A DNA stretch of 64,000 nucleotides. It comes from Ipomoea triloba (Eukaryota > Streptophyta > Magnoliopsida > Solanales > Convolvulaceae). A program made the translations under genes and the position numbers. Where the stretch lies: positions 887,475 to 951,474 of the forward strand of contig NC_044925.1 of the NCBI RefSeq assembly GCF_003576645.1, written 5' to 3'. Below, in pieces: positions 33,226 through 50,536 of the stretch. The notes beneath the pieces are model-generated. The model was not told where the DNA came from and did no database searches. It saw only the letters and a list, made by a program, of their open reading frames with translations. The number at the start of each line of letters is the position of its first letter. The stretch's first letter is position 1.

Positions 33226-33534
33226 AGAATTATACCAGATCCATGCAGAGTAGAAGTGAGACAAATCAGTGAACTGAACTGCATAACTGATGAAGAAATC
33301 ATATGTTTATGAATCTGTACATAAAGAAGAAAAATAGCAAATTGATTCAATAGATACAAGAAATCCCAATACAGGAAACTACTCAAACAATCATACAGTG
33401 GAACTTTGCATCATGGCAGAAGCAGCGCGGGCGCCTCTTAGGGGGGTGAAAAACTCCTCCATTAATCGGGGATCTCATCTGTGTTTCGAGGCAGTGGTCT
33501 CTGCTGGCTTTCTTATGCTTTTTCCAAAGTGTTG

Positions 33535-35917
33535 TCATGAGTTGCTTTCTAATACGCCTTTTAGAAGATTGGATCTTTCCGTTGATGCGCTTTGCCTGAC
33601 TCGTGTTTGAGGTGTTTCTATCTGAGGCGGAGGATCAGAGGAGAAACAAACCACGATTACTGTCAAGTTGTCACAAGTGTTGCGCTTGAGAGCTTCCCTA
33701 ACTAGCTCTCTTGAACACCTCTCGGGGTCGTTGTGCATCATCAATTCCTTTCTGGCCATTGTCACAGCACACTGGCTACTCATGACATCCCAAAGACCAT
33801 CGCACCCCATGATTAGGAACTCATCGTCATCTGTCAATATAATCTAATCTCTTGCAACTCCGGCTCTGCACTCAGGGGGCAGGCGGAGCCCTTTGGAGCC
33901 TTCATATGCCAATCTCCCAATGCCCGCGCTACAGATAGTTGGCCGTTTAAGTATCCATTATAGATAACACCTCCCAGTTTTTCTATCCTGTGTCTCTCAG
34001 ACTTGCTATCCGGTTTATGGTCCTTGGATAGCTCAATAGCTCTCCCTCGTTTCCCCAAAACAGCACGACAATCCCCAGCATTCGCAATTACCAATTTTCT
34101 GTAACGAGTAGTATACTATTATCATTGTTCCCTTCCTTTTGACCAAGTATAGAATAATGAAAAAGTAAAGATAGAAGGTATTGCACTCATCCAATCATAT
34201 GAAAGATTTAAACAATTTTTTTTTTTAAATGTAAGAATATGCAGACTAACCGTTCACATAAGAGGGCAGTCAGTGCTGTTGTGCCAGAGGATGTATCAAC
34301 AGAGCTATCATCAACAAAGGCATAATCAGCTTTCAAAAAAGCGTTCTTGATTGCCTTTTCCAGGCAGATAGGAAAACAAGAGTCCTCTATTATAAACTTC
34401 AAAATATTATTCCTAACAAACGACGCTGCATCCGTTCCACCATGCCCATCAAAAACCTTCAAATAAAAGAATAAAACCAATTTCTCATTAACCTTCTGCA
34501 GACAATATATATTGTATCTCAGATAAGCATCATTTTACTCTACAGAGAAGTAAAGCTCTAGAAGAAGTATTATGATGTCGTAACCCATCAAAAGGAGTGT
34601 AGAGAACACAGGAATTTAGAAATCACATAAGGAAACTACTCATGTCTGTCTTTATTAATAATGGAAAATAGAATTTGATGATCAACTATCAAAATTCTAT
34701 ATATGTGCAAGCCCCTTCAAAGCATTCATGTGCAAGGTGAGTTTGAATAATACTAATATGCAAATCACATTTACTGATTAACTAATCCATTGAGATTGAG
34801 CAAGGAGAGAAGAGGGACACATTAAATTACACCAACACTAAAAGATACACACCCCATAGAAAGCTCCTGGAGAACCAAAACTGGCAGATTCTCCCAAATA
34901 CTCAGCTAGATTATCTATTCGAATGTGTTCATCCTCCATGTACTGCTTGGGTCCCATCTCAGCACAGCTTCCAGATCTAAATACAGGTAGAAAGCTCGGC
35001 TTTCCTTCTGAAGCACATTCTATCTCCTTGATGTCAACACCGAAATCCTTGAAAAGTATAAGAATTGAAAAAATTAGCCACTTGGTTTTTCAGAGTATTG
35101 ACCGTCATAAGGGTAAAGGAAAAAAGAGAGAAAACAGAATAACACTCCAGAGTCCAGACTATGACTGCTAATTCTCGCAATCAATAACACAGGAAAAGCA
35201 AACTCTTTAAGATTTCCAACATAATTCCAGAATTTTCAAGATTTCCTTCAAGTATTTGGACTGAACCACGCTTATCATCTTGTACAATTGGACTAAATCC
35301 TGTCCCAGAAGGTGACCAATCATTTGGTCATTCTTGCGGTTCTTTTTCATGTTCTAGACTCAAGTGAAAATATATATTGCACTAGATAGGGTGGCAAGAC
35401 TACTTGGAAATGGACACTATAGAAGTAGTATATGACATAACTTAAACTGATCCCTTGATGAAGAAATACAGGCTATTGGCTACTTACCTACACAAGCAAT
35501 AACGTACTTCATCTAGTCTAGCTAAATTTCTATCAAAAGCTATTGGCTCAAGAAAATGAAATAGAACAATAAGAGTCACAAAGCCACATGAATCCAGGAA
35601 AATGTTATTCGGTTTGAACTAAACCAGTTCATAAATTACAAGTAACACCATTTAAACACAACTGAAAGCTCAAATGACATGACAAGGATGTTACTAGAAA
35701 ATAGTTCGCATACCAAATCAGCTGACACCAAAAGTGTCTCAGAGCTTATAGAATGCTGCTCAACAGAAAAATGCCGAGGAGGTTTAACACTTGGCTGCTT
35801 CCACTCATCTGATTCCTCTTCAAATTCATCTTTTGCATGGGACACGCTACTCTTATTATAACTACCTTCTAATCTGATGAATGGATGTGAACAATCAGTA
35901 CCAGCTGCCATTGGCAT
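33535..35917 (-). pseudogene. DBP1-like protein phosphatase 2C, frameshifted
   Basis: Mg/Mn-dependent Ser/Thr phosphatase of the plant PP2C family, closest in my memory to the DBP1 (At2g25620) group. Exons are 35,917-35,714, 35,047-34,853, 34,456-34,251 and 34,098-33,535, all with GT-AG borders. Seen motifs: G-S-C-A-E-M-G-x-[45 protein letters not shown] and C-D-N-L-T-V. In the last exon the frame after E-L-Q-E-I runs to a stop (R-L-Y-stop). The D-D-D-E-F-L-I-M part continues in another frame, because GATTA occurs twice (plus-strand 33,840-33,844 and 33,845-33,849). The product would lack D-G-L-W-D and the final DN aspartate, so it should be inactive. The ATG at 35,917 (M-P-M-A-A-G) is chosen as first in frame. 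An allele or sequencing error remains possible. Confidence 0.88.
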
Positions 35918-35919
35918 CC

Positions 35920-36340
35920 CCAAACACCAACTCTAGACCCAACAAAGATCTTTCTAAACAAAAACCTAACTTTGTTCCACCTCAATCCCCACCCAATTTC
36001 AAAGGCAATAGAAGGTTCAATGATCAGATTTAAGAACCTTTAGCCCCAAATTCTCCCTTTCTGCCTTATGAACATAAAGCCTCAATTTTTACCAACAATC
36101 TCAAAACCCCAGATCAGATTCAACAACCTTCACTAAACCCACAAGCTAAATCCAGCCAAAGGGTGAATCAAAACCCCATCTTAAATCAATCCCGCATACA
36201 TAATTGAAGAGAAACCAACCAAAGTATGATGGGCAATGAAAAGAATTACCAGAGCTCAGCTTTCCTCCACACACAAAAATATGATTGAATTTCAGAAAAT
36301 GAGAAATTTTCTCACAAACGATGGAAGACGATTGACTGCG
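35920..36340 (-). promoter_or_regulatory. PP2C 5' UTR with probable leader intron
   Basis: On the minus strand CTCTG followed by GTAATTC near 36,250 is a donor, and TTTGTTTAG near 35,955-35,965 is a plausible acceptor, giving a roughly 290-bp leader intron. This is inferred from splice-like borders only. Confidence 0.4.
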
Positions 36341-36359
36341 ATGTTCCTATCCACTGGTG

Positions 36360-38105
36360 AGAGATTCAAGAAGAAAAAAATAAAAAATAAAAAATAAAAC
36401 CCTTCAAACAGAAACACTTTCTAATACAAGAATTGAAACCAATCCAAAATTCCTGAGAAAAATGGAGATAAAAAGGTAAGGGAAGATGATGATGGGGTTT
36501 GGCAGAGAACGAAAGGGATTTGGGGTGGCCGGTGGGGCTACTTGCTCCTAGCCGCAGATGGCGTCAGGCATTGGGGCTCTGGTGGGGACACCCATTACCG
36601 GCGATAACCGGTATTCCAGTTACTATTTTTCTTTTCCAAGATATTATAAGTATTTTTATTTTTATTTTTATTTTGTCTAAAATAATTTAATAATTACAAA
36701 ATTGGAGGTTCAAATCTTATAATATTGTCATGTTAATGATTTTTAGACTAAATTTTTTATAATAAATATTAAATTTTATTGGTACGGCTCAACTGAGTCT
36801 ATCAATCTAGCATGATTTCGCAATGGAGAGAATACTGAATGTTGTATGTGAAAATAATAATAACAACTTCAATTTGAATGTCATTCTAATTTTTTATTTT
36901 ATTTCTTTATTCTCAACTTCTTTTTTTCATATTTTTTCTCTCTTTTACTTTTTTTTTTTTTGAAAACTAAAAGAAACGATGCATTAAGTAAATAAATGTA
37001 GCAGAACAACCGGGAGAGAGGTCTTCGAATAGGTATGAACAGACTGAGAGTCAATGCTCCTAACTAGTGTATGAGTTAACTGGTTCGCTGAACGTGGAAT
37101 GAAATGACATATAGAAATTTGAAAAGACTAAACAAATATCTTAAAACTAAACAAATATTTTTATTATTTAAATTCAATGTAATAGTGATGGGAAATAGAT
37201 TGAAAAATAAAATAGAAAGTTAACAAAAGAATATGAAAAGAAAGAAAAACAAAATAAAATGAATATATTTATGAAATAAGGAAGACTTATCCATTTGATA
37301 ATGAATTGGTTGAAAATACTCATATGTGGGTCTAATTGAAAATATTAAAATATTTTCACCAATAACTTGAAATTTTCTTGCAAATAATATGTTAAATATT
37401 GTCTTAGTTTGAGTTTTTTCAATACTATGTTTTAATATTATTAAAAAAAATTAAAGGTATAAATATTTTTTAAAAAATTATTATGAATTATCATAATTTG
37501 CCCTTTCATTTTTTATTAAAATAAAATATTTTAGAATATGAATAATAAAAAAAAAGTAGTATAATCTAACGCAATATTGGTGCAATATTTAATTATTTAT
37601 CTTGGTAGCTGTCATCATGTGGGAATAAACAATAAATTGACCGGCTGGCCTATCCTTATTGTTTAGGAAACGGCGTCAATGGCCGTTGGATTTTAGGTGT
37701 TGGAGAGATGACGGTCAATCCTGGATTTTCGATCAATTAGCTTCCATCCTATGGCCTTACATGATTATGCCGCGGCGGGCCACTGAGAAACGCCGTTCGC
37801 CATGACTTATAGTGCTGAGATTCTATTGGAGTCGAAGTTGAAATTTTATGATCAGTCGATTATTAGGTTAATTATTTGATTAATGTGATTAAAGTTGTCA
37901 TTAATATTATAATACTGATTTGTATAGTATCTGGTGTAACAAAATATACGTAATATTTTGCATAGATATACCTAATACAAAAAAATATTAATGTCGATCG
38001 ACATGTAAAATTATCAATTTTACAATGGTGTACGGTAAAATTTATTATTCAAAATTAGTAAAAATGCTCATATTATTTACTTATTTTATTATAGAGCAAA
38101 ATTCC
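36360..38105. other. gene-free AT-rich spacer
   Basis: No coding sequence is supported beyond short AT-driven frames. The first 250 bp hold the PP2C upstream region, including a GC-richer block at 36,500-36,610. Confidence 0.5.
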
Positions 38106-38109
38106 TTTT

Positions 38110-38295
38110 TTTTTTTAGAGTAAACATACTAATTCATTAAATCACAATGTGAAACGTTTACAATAACAAACTTATAGTCTTACAGTGAAACAACTTTTCT
38201 AGCTCTGCTAAGAAAAATTTGATTCGCAGACTTTTTCACAAAGTGGAAGCTGTGATCCTGGAAGGAACTTGAAGCTTCTTTACATTCATTAGTGA
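38110..38295 (-). pseudogene. LINE (non-LTR retrotransposon) 3' relic
   Basis: The minus strand reads E-C-K-E-A-S-S-S-F-Q-D-H-S-F-H-F-V-K-K-S-A-N, then S-R-A-R-K-V-V-S-L-stop. Plant LINE polyproteins end in an RNase H-like region with F-x-F-V-x-R-x-A-N-x-x-A-H-x-L-A-R. The H-x-L-A part is damaged. Only the last 50 or so codons remain. Confidence 0.55.
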
Positions 38296-39534
38296 TATGG
38301 CCAAATGTAGATAATAAGACTAACTCTGGTCGAACAGTCTTGCCGCTTGCACATCACCTGGGTCTTCATCTCCATCATCTTGCCCATTGACGATATCTCA
38401 GTCTGAAAAAACATAGTCTGCCTGACATCGGATTTGATCGGTTTATCATATGAGAGCCTCCCAATCGAGTTGAACTGAATGTAATAGTTCAAGAGAGGTG
38501 TTTTACCATTGACATCTTCATCGCCCACTTTTAGTCATTGAATATTGTGATCGACATTACCATATTTAGTCATATTCTTTTAATTTTGTCACATTACATT
38601 CTTGACTTTCATTTACTTGTCATATCTAGTTCTTCTTTTAAAATTTTGTTATTCCACCATTTAATAAATATGGCTAACATGAAATTTCATCATTCAATTA
38701 AAAGAGTTTATAAGAGAGGTAAAGAAATTACATGTTGGGACAAGATGTTTGAATAATATAATAAAATTACATGTGCACTTTTTATTAAACTATGAATGAC
38801 AAAATTTTAAAATGAAGACTAAATTAAATGTGGCAAATAGTTTCAACTACCATGAGCACTAGTGTGATGGTATTTTGATTACCATTTCAAATGAATGGTC
38901 ATAGGTTTAAATTCTGGTGATGGAGACTTAAATACTAAATATGACAATGCCATATCAATAGTCAATGATGATGACTAAATGTGAAATTTGTTCTTAACAC
39001 GGAGTAATATTATTATTGTTGCTTTTAACCGTACAACGTCCCATAATATAATGTTGTAAGATTTCATAATAAATTATAAAAGTATAAAGTTTACTTTGAT
39101 TCATCTGATGGTAAATGTTAGAGTATTGCCATGCAAATCCATTTAACATCAATGATATCGATAGCTTGAATCATAATTGTTGTTTAAGAAAAATGATGTT
39201 TGTGGCTTCCAACCTCACCAAAGAGACGATCTAAGAATGAGCTTCACCAATTTGATTTGGAAGTGGAGGTGGAGTTGGAGTTAAACTCCTTGTAAACAAA
39301 AGGTACGGTTTGGTGTGGGTTTAAAGCTGGCTCGATTTATCTTGTCATGAGTCTGAGGCGAGTTCATGAAGTTTAAGATATAGTTCAACGAAATTGAGAA
39401 AATTGAGTTATTAAAAATTAAAAATTGTGTGTGGACATATGTGTATGTATATCGAAAAATGATAAGTGAACTCTATTGGTATAAAAATTTTGTCATTTCT
39501 TCAAAGCTTATTGGGGATAAGTGAACTCTCATGG
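38296..39534. other. AT-rich spacer
   Basis: A 79-codon minus frame (38,289-38,528) has mixed composition but no recognisable motif. It may be more decayed LINE or host sequence. Nothing else is seen. Confidence 0.4.
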
Positions 39535-39542
39535 GGTAAAAC

Positions 39543-40078
39543 TAGGGGTGGGCACCGAACCGAACCGTACCGAAGTAGTTCGGTTCGGTTCGGTATAAAC
39601 CGAAAAATCTGAACGGTACTTAATATAGAAAAACCGAACGGTTCGATTTAGTTGGTTTTTTACCGAACCAAACCGAAAACCGTTCTGTTTTTTAAATATA
39701 TATAATAATAATGAATAATGATCCGTGATGAGGGGATGCGGGATGAACAAGATATTACTTTATAATTTGGATTGCTATGTTAATTTTGTGTTTGAATTGT
39801 TTTGTTTTTATATAATATTCATATTTTAGACTTTGGATTATGCGAATATGTATTGTTTGGCAGTGTGTTATTTGAAAAATTAGAAAATGTTGAAAATTGA
39901 ACATCCTAAATCGAACCGAATCCCGAACCGAAATAATTCCGAACCGAAACCGAACCGTTTCATACCGAACCGAACTTTATTGTAAAACCGAATGGTATCA
40001 TTTTTTGTAATACCGAAATACCGATACCGAAACCGAAACCGAAAAAAACCGAACCGAATCCCGAAGTGCCCACCCCTA
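39543..40078. mobile_element. hAT-type MITE rich in ACCGAA motifs
   Basis: It is flanked by the perfect 8-bp repeat GGTAAAAC (39,535-39,542 and 40,079-40,086). The terminal inverted repeats read TAGGGGTGGGCAC from both ends. Both sub-terminal arms carry many CCGAACCGAA words, in opposite orientation relative to the centre, and the 200-bp middle is AT-rich. Repeated sub-terminal motifs are the usual transposase-binding sites of hAT elements. No coding capacity. Confidence 0.9.
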
Positions 40079-40086
40079 GGTAAAAC

Positions 40087-42110
40087 ATATGACAACTTAC
40101 TATATATTAAATAAAAATGAATAGTAACTTCCTATATTTTTTTTTGAAACCAGTAACTTCCTATATAATCATACTACTCTTTTTATATTTAAGTATCGAA
40201 ATATTACATTTTCATTGAAAAACACAACTTTTTCTTTTAAATGTATTACTGAAAATGTAATACTTTTTTATTAAAAATATAATATCTTTTGACTTAAAAA
40301 ATTAAATTTTATTAAGAATATTACCTATTTAATGTGAAACAATTTTACACAAAACTAATTGTTATAATAATTGATATTCTTACTAGTACATGACAAAAAA
40401 TCAACTAAAAATAAATAACCTAAAAAATCAAGCAAGCAACCAATATGATGTAAGAATCAAAACATAAGTCTATAAAACTCTACTTAAAAGAGAATATTAC
40501 CTATGAAAAAGCTAAGTGTGATCTAACATGTAACAACAAGCAACCAATATGATGGAAGAATCAAAACATAAGTTTATAAAAATCTACCACTTAAAGAGAA
40601 TATTCAACCAATAAAAAAAATTATTACAATTGACTCTGTTACAATGTAGTATTTGTTCGTACATGTTTTCTCAATCCATTAAAAATACAAAGAGTTAATA
40701 TCCTTATTGAGCTTCAAACCCATGACATCTCATTTGAAAGAGACACATTTTTGTTGCTTGACCATAAAGTCTTTGGCACTAATTAATAAAAAAAAAAAAT
40801 TAAAAGATAAACTATGATAGAATATTGATCTTTATCAAAAGATTTTAATTCATTTATATGCACATGCATATTATTCTTTGTGTAGGTCCAAGGTGAAGAA
40901 TAGTTGAGTTATATATATATATATATATATATATAAAAGTCTAGGATTCAATAAGAACACATCTCAAGAGAAAATTAAGAACCAATCTCAGTCTTACATC
41001 TATAAAAATTGGATGGATCAAAAAAATTTAAAAAAAAATACAGTAACATTTTCATAATCATTGTCAATTTTACTTTACAACTTAAAACACTATATTATAC
41101 ACTTTGTAACAACTAAATGTGCATTATTGGATAACTTTTAAAAATCAATAAAAAAAAACTAAATTTTAAATCTAAATCATAAATGTTAAACCTTAAGTAG
41201 TGAAAAGTGAATCCCTTAATCAAATTTAAAAAAAAAAAAAAAAAAAACTTAGTAATAAACTCTAAAATCCAAAGCCTAAATGCAATTCACTTTTGCATTG
41301 TTGCAAGTGCAAATTTTTAATGCTAAGTGTACACTTTGTAACAACTAAATGTGCATTCCTAAAAAATTTTGAGAAGAGCAAAGTGTTTTTAAATTGTATT
41401 GTAAAATGGGTGATAATTATAAAAATGTCACCACATTTTTTTTTTAAAAATTCGTTCAACTTTTCAAATATAAGACTAAATTAGTAGGTATTTGTTTTCT
41501 TTCCTCTTCTTTTTTTTTTTTTATAATGATTTTATAGTTCATCATCATTACCGGCTGAGTCTTCTACCAAAATATTTATAGCCTGAAGTCTGTATAATGT
41601 ACTAACACAACAAGAATATGGTGAAAAATTGGTACAATTTTTATGTAAAAATTACACGATGTCTATTATTTGTCCACACTATGTTTATATTTATTTTTGA
41701 GTTCATGTTAGATTATTTGTAACAAAACCAACCAGCATTAGAGAAAATGATCAAATAGACTCTTCAACTTTTAACTAAAAAATAATTAAGCCATTGAATT
41801 TTAAAAAATTGTAATTAAGTATCTCAAACTTTTTAGCTTGTGTATTCAGCTAGATATCTAATGTATAGGTCAAATTGATCAGTTTAGTGTACTAGCTGGA
41901 TGTTGGCAAAGCATCAGCTACAGTAAAATAGCTTAACTGAAGATAACGGACCAATAGATTCAATCAATAGACACTCACCAGCGGGGTCCTCAAGTTGTTT
42001 TTTAGAAAGCCTTTTAAGTTACTTCATCAGTCGGAGATCCAAAGCAAACTAGTCCATTCCTCTAATAAGTTGTTTAGTATAGAATCATCAAGTTTTTATC
42101 TCAAAGACAC
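40087..42110. other. AT-rich spacer with microsatellite
   Basis: No gene. A TA dinucleotide run is at about 40,909-40,935. An imperfect duplication around AAGCAACCAATATGATG is 105 bp apart (about 40,433 and 40,538). The word ACTTTGTAACAACTAAATGTG recurs at about 41,099 and 41,334. Confidence 0.6.
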
Positions 42111-42119
42111 TTGGATTCT

Positions 42120-42880
42120 CCTAGTTGATAGATGAAGAAAGGGAACTATTGCACTATCGTTCTTTTTCAAATTACGCAAATTCTGAGAAAAAGGACCATG
42201 AAAAGGTTTAGAAGAAGACAAATAGTACAATACATCATCATGGAGTTTGTGGTAGATCCAGACACCTGTCACATTGAGGGCAACAAAATTATACCAATTT
42301 GTGAAGATTACAATACTATTCTCACATCTATTCTACTATAAATAGCTAGAGTGCTCTAAGCTCATTAAAGTTGCTAGCTAGCCTTGTTAGAACTAACTTG
42401 CTTACAAGAAATTTTAGTTTTTTAAGTGTTATGCATTCATATCTTTGAAGCTATCAACGTTTACATCAAGAGCAACTTTAAGCTTCATCGTGAATCATCC
42501 AATTAAATTCATAGTTCATCTTTGCAGACAAATAAATCACACCATTTTTTGATTCGTGGTTGTAGATCTTCTGCTCAAGGCAACTTTGTGGCTCACCCTT
42601 GGAGTTGCGATCAAGTGTTGAAGATCAGAGGGCATATCCGAGTCGAATTGAAAGAACACTACCGGAGATCAATAACACTTTGTGGATACGATATGTGATC
42701 CGTTTCACTTGTATTTGGAACAATACTAGTGAAAACCTCTTTGTGATTTCAATGAGAAGAGTGAAGTAAGCTATTGCGAACCACTATAAAAATTTCTCTC
42801 TCACCCTATCTTTACATTTACACTATTTACTTACCAGTTTGTTTGAATCAAAACACACACACACATTACACGTATTAAGC
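42120..42880 (+). mobile_element. possible solo LTR
   Basis: A TATA-like CTATAAATAGCTAGAG near 42,336 is followed by a leader with no long open frame, a Q/K-poor tract and a CA microsatellite (about 42,858-42,870). The layout is like the U3-R-U5 of an LTR, but paired ends and a target-site duplication were not found. Confidence 0.3.
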
Positions 42881-43004
42881 TATTTTAACCATCAAAATGT
42901 GCTACAAACTTGAAAATACTTTCGGTACCTATCATTTGCTATCAACTGGTGATACGTTCTATTTGCAAACACGTATTAAAGAAAAAGTTTTAAGTCTATT
43001 CAAC

Positions 43005-43037
43005 TCCCTCCCCCACCCCACCCCACCCCACCCCACC
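43005..43037 (+). repeat. CACCC microsatellite
   Basis: About five tandem CACCC units occur in a C-rich stretch, on an otherwise AT-rich background. Confidence 0.9.
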
Positions 43038-43039
43038 AG

Positions 43040-44950
43040 ACCAAACTTTTACCTCCCTAAGACCAACATTGAGTATCTCAACTAGTTATTTTGATGGATC
43101 AAGATCCATTTTTTGGTAATTTTACCGGTTATAATAGTTAAATTATTTTTTAAATCTTAATTTCTTATTTAATTTCATAATCTGTCGCAAGATCTTTATT
43201 GACCATCACCAATCGCCTTCCTCAATGAAGGCTTCTTCGACTATGGAAGGCGACCATTGCCTTCCTCAAATCAAATGAAGGTGACGCAACATTCGAAGAA
43301 GGCGTGTGGTTCAACAATATAATAGTCAGCAATAGTCAACAATGACCAATGATCGTCAACAAGGTCTAGCACGATTAAAGATTATACATTGGCCAAGTAA
43401 ACAAAATCATGTCACATCGTCATAATTTTACCAGTAATATGTTGGTTACTGACTTATTGATAAATATGACTTATATGGACGATTTTATTAAGTTTGAGCG
43501 ATTAATTATAACTTTTTAAAGTTCGAAAACTTAATTATTCCTTCTTTTTCTGTCAAAAGTTGTAGCTAGAGGCACATTTTCATTCCAGCATTATTATTAT
43601 CAAAATTAATATTTAAAACACCTTATATTCCTATTAACTAACTTAATATTTATTTTTGACACATAAATAATGTTAATACTCAATAAAATATTTATAGTAA
43701 ATATTATTTTGTTATATAAAATCATAAATTGCGCGTTGGATAAACAATCTCTCTTTTTTTGTGGGTAAAATATGAAGGGACTACTAGTCTAGTCATGCTA
43801 AGCTAGAATGACACTAAACTGGACCATGCTAAGTTCCTCGTCCCAAAGGAGTCTTTGAATAACCTTAGGTGAGTCTTCCAAGTTCCAACTATCTATGACC
43901 CCGCTCATGCCTTAATATGATGGTATATTGGTATAAGTTGAGTAAAATATTAGTCACGTGACATGATACAACCTGTTGAATTAATTTATATTATGATATT
44001 TATTTTAAGAAATTGAAAGGCTCGAAGTTCAAAAAATTATTAAAAGTAATGAAAATTTATTGTGTGTAAAGTGTATAGGCAATGATAAAAATTGAGGATT
44101 GATTGAGTTACTCCCGATTTACTTCCTCCAACGCTCTTGGATAGGAGTTCGGGCCTTTGGGGGCTTAAGATTAGTCTAACATAACATAGGTGATAGGAGA
44201 ATTGGACAAGCTACTAGATCCAACCTGGATCCGAGAGTAAAATAATAAAGACAGTCAAACATAATGTTGCCTAGCCACTTAATGCAGAGTCAGCATACTC
44301 ATTACACAGAGTCATTGCCTTATTAAGTACCACAATTATGAAGAGCAAGAGCATTGCAATTATTGAGGAACAATGTACTTGTTAGTGTAATTGTTATGTT
44401 TTATAACGATTATATCTAGTATAAAAGTCATTCCCCTGTGATAAGTGGGAGAGATGCATTGAATCTTGTACTGAGACTTTTAGCAATACCTACAATTCTT
44501 TGTTTACGACTCACACATAATTACATACAGTACATTCTAACCGTCACTAGAAAACCTAATGTACAAAAAAATTGTGTAATATATAAAATTATGATAAATT
44601 TAACACAACTAACATCTTATCTTTTAAAATTTGGATAACTAAGAAAATTCATAGTTACTACTCTAGTGTATACATTGAATAAACTCCTATATTGTGTAAT
44701 AGTTTGTAAATCACACAGAAGATAAACCACACTAAAATGACTATGTGCATCAAGCTCGATCCAAAAAAATATTGACAATAGTAAAACTCTTGACCAACAT
44801 ACAAGAATCATGTTTTATCCATCCATTCATTTCTTTCGGGGATAATTAGGACCATATTTGTCTCTATAGTATGGATGCACCAAAAGATCTCACAAAAAAT
44901 TACAGTGAAATAAAAAGCTCTCCATCACATCTCCATAGCAGAGAGAATGA
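43040..44950. other. gene-free spacer with SINE/LTR-like pieces
   Basis: No gene is supported. About 44,108-44,195 shares ATTTACxTCCT..CTCTTGG and GATTAGTCT with the SINE-like repeat at 54,020-54,085. An LTR-promoter-like CTAGTATAAAAGTC is near 44,416. Confidence 0.4.
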
Positions 44951-46055
44951 TACCGGAGATGACTTTATTCTTTTCTTCACCTTTTCCCTTTACCCCATAC
45001 AAGGAAAAAAAATCCTGGAGAAGTAATTCAGGGGGGCTCCCATCATCATCATCATAAAACAAGTGGCATTATGTTTTTTTGTTTGCATTTAAATTTCCAT
45101 TCTGGGCTGTGCAGTGTTCAGAATAAGTTTCACGTGAACGTGCCTCCGCTGCCCTCTCTTTCTTGTCTCCTTCTCATTTCACACTCATAAATTCTTCTGC
45201 TCAGTTCTTACCTTAAGATCACAATCAGTATTTAAAGGAAAAAATAAAAAATAAAAATTCGTAGTTAGTCTTGTGTCCACTTTCTTTGTTTCCGTGTAAG
45301 CGCACACTCTAGGACGGAGCTTTCTTCACGGTGGCACCCAAAGTTTATTAATTTTCAATTCAAAGTCTGCATTTTTATTCAACCCTGTCCTTGATTTATT
45401 TAATATAAAAACAATTACCCACCAATCCACCATTTAGCAGAGTGGGTTAGCCAAAGTCTTAGGCTTTCTTGGAGAGTATATAGGTGTTTGGTGGGGGGTG
45501 ACAGAAGAGTCCAATCTTCTTTGATTGTCCTTACATTCCCACATTTCTGTTTCTTTTGGTTTTTCATTTGGGAAACCCAATTCTTTTATCTTGCTTCTTG
45601 AACAGTATATCCCTAGTTCAATGGTTTGTTTATTTCTGAAGCTTTAGCCTTCTGGGAATCTGAATTTATTGATGTAATTAAAGATTGATGGTTGTATTAC
45701 TGCTTTCTTTGTACTCTCTTTTGCTTACAGAATTTGTTGGCATAGGAGAATCTGATTCTTTTTTCTGATAATGGCATACCACCTCCCACTCTTTTTTTCC
45801 CTTGGTTGTCTGAGGCATGTGTGTCCGAGGAGTTTCCTTGCTCCTCCTCTGATTTCTTGCTTTTGAAATATTCTTTCTGTATTTTACAAGGTGATATGAT
45901 ATCCAAGTATTTATAGTTGGATGCCCATGAGTTAAAATAATGACTTTTTTTGCTTTAAATTTTTTATATGTTTATGTGGGTACTCCCTCATTATGAATCA
46001 ATTCTTGGAGAAAGAAGGGATTTTGATTGGCTGAAAACTGGGTCTGCAAAATCTG
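44951..46055 (+). promoter_or_regulatory. GLR3 upstream region and 5' leader
   Basis: The sequence between the spacer and the GLR start contains C/T-rich stretches and a TATA-like GAGAGTATATAGGTG at about 45,472-45,486. This fits a long 5' UTR, perhaps with a leader intron, but borders are not fixed. Confidence 0.35.
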
Positions 46056-49873
<3,818 letters not shown>

Positions 49874-50336
49874 TCAAAAGCGGTATGCAATCCAGAACAA
49901 GACGGTTTTATGACTTTACAATTCAAACTCAATACATGAAGCTGTATATAGTTTAGAACAGGATGGTTTTATGGCTTTATTCCAACAAGAACCATCCTCC
50001 CCTTCTCACATCAGTGAAAGATAAACTGTCTATTAATGTTGCATCTTCAGTCTAGTCCCACAAGAGCAAATCATTTTGTAAAACATCTATGGAATTATGA
50101 TACACAAACAATATTTAACATATATGGTATATACTCAATATCTTTGGTTGATCTCGACATATTTTGACATCCGTTCTTGCCTTTTGTTTGTTTGTGCCTT
50201 TTGAATTTGATACATGTGTTCTTCAATCTGGTATGCTGTGCTCTTTGGCTTGATTGTACTTGTGTATGTATAGATATGAACTGTGCATGAATATTTGGAT
50301 GGAATCATGCATATTTGTATGTATGTGTGCTAAGCA
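49874..50336 (+). other. GLR 3' UTR and intergenic DNA
   Basis: AT-rich sequence follows the GLR stop. No gene is seen. The convergent GAPB gene ends at 50,790. Confidence 0.5.
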
Positions 50337-50536
50337 GTCTCCAGGGCATAACTCAGTGGTCGAAAGGTTGAGTGTGGGTGTCGACAGTGTCGTGGCCCAG
50401 AAAATATCCGGATTCTCTCAGACTTGGGACAAAGTAAGCATTCAGACCCTGCGTCACTGAGACACATCCCGTGATTTACCTCATCTGACAATTTTCGAGG
50501 CAGGGGTGAGGGGTTCTCAGATTTAGGGTTTAAACC
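50337..50536 (+). mobile_element. SINE with 15-bp target-site duplication
   Basis: A 200-bp insert lies between perfect copies of TATGTGTGCTAAGCA (50,322-50,336 and 50,537-50,551). The head GGCATAACTCAGTGGTCGAA resembles a tRNA A box. It lies between the 3' ends of the GLR and GAPB genes. Confidence 0.8.

Noticed and set aside
43200..43310. GAAGGC-rich palindromic-looking stretch as a transposon
   Set aside because: Only short imperfect inverted words; no terminal repeats or target duplication.
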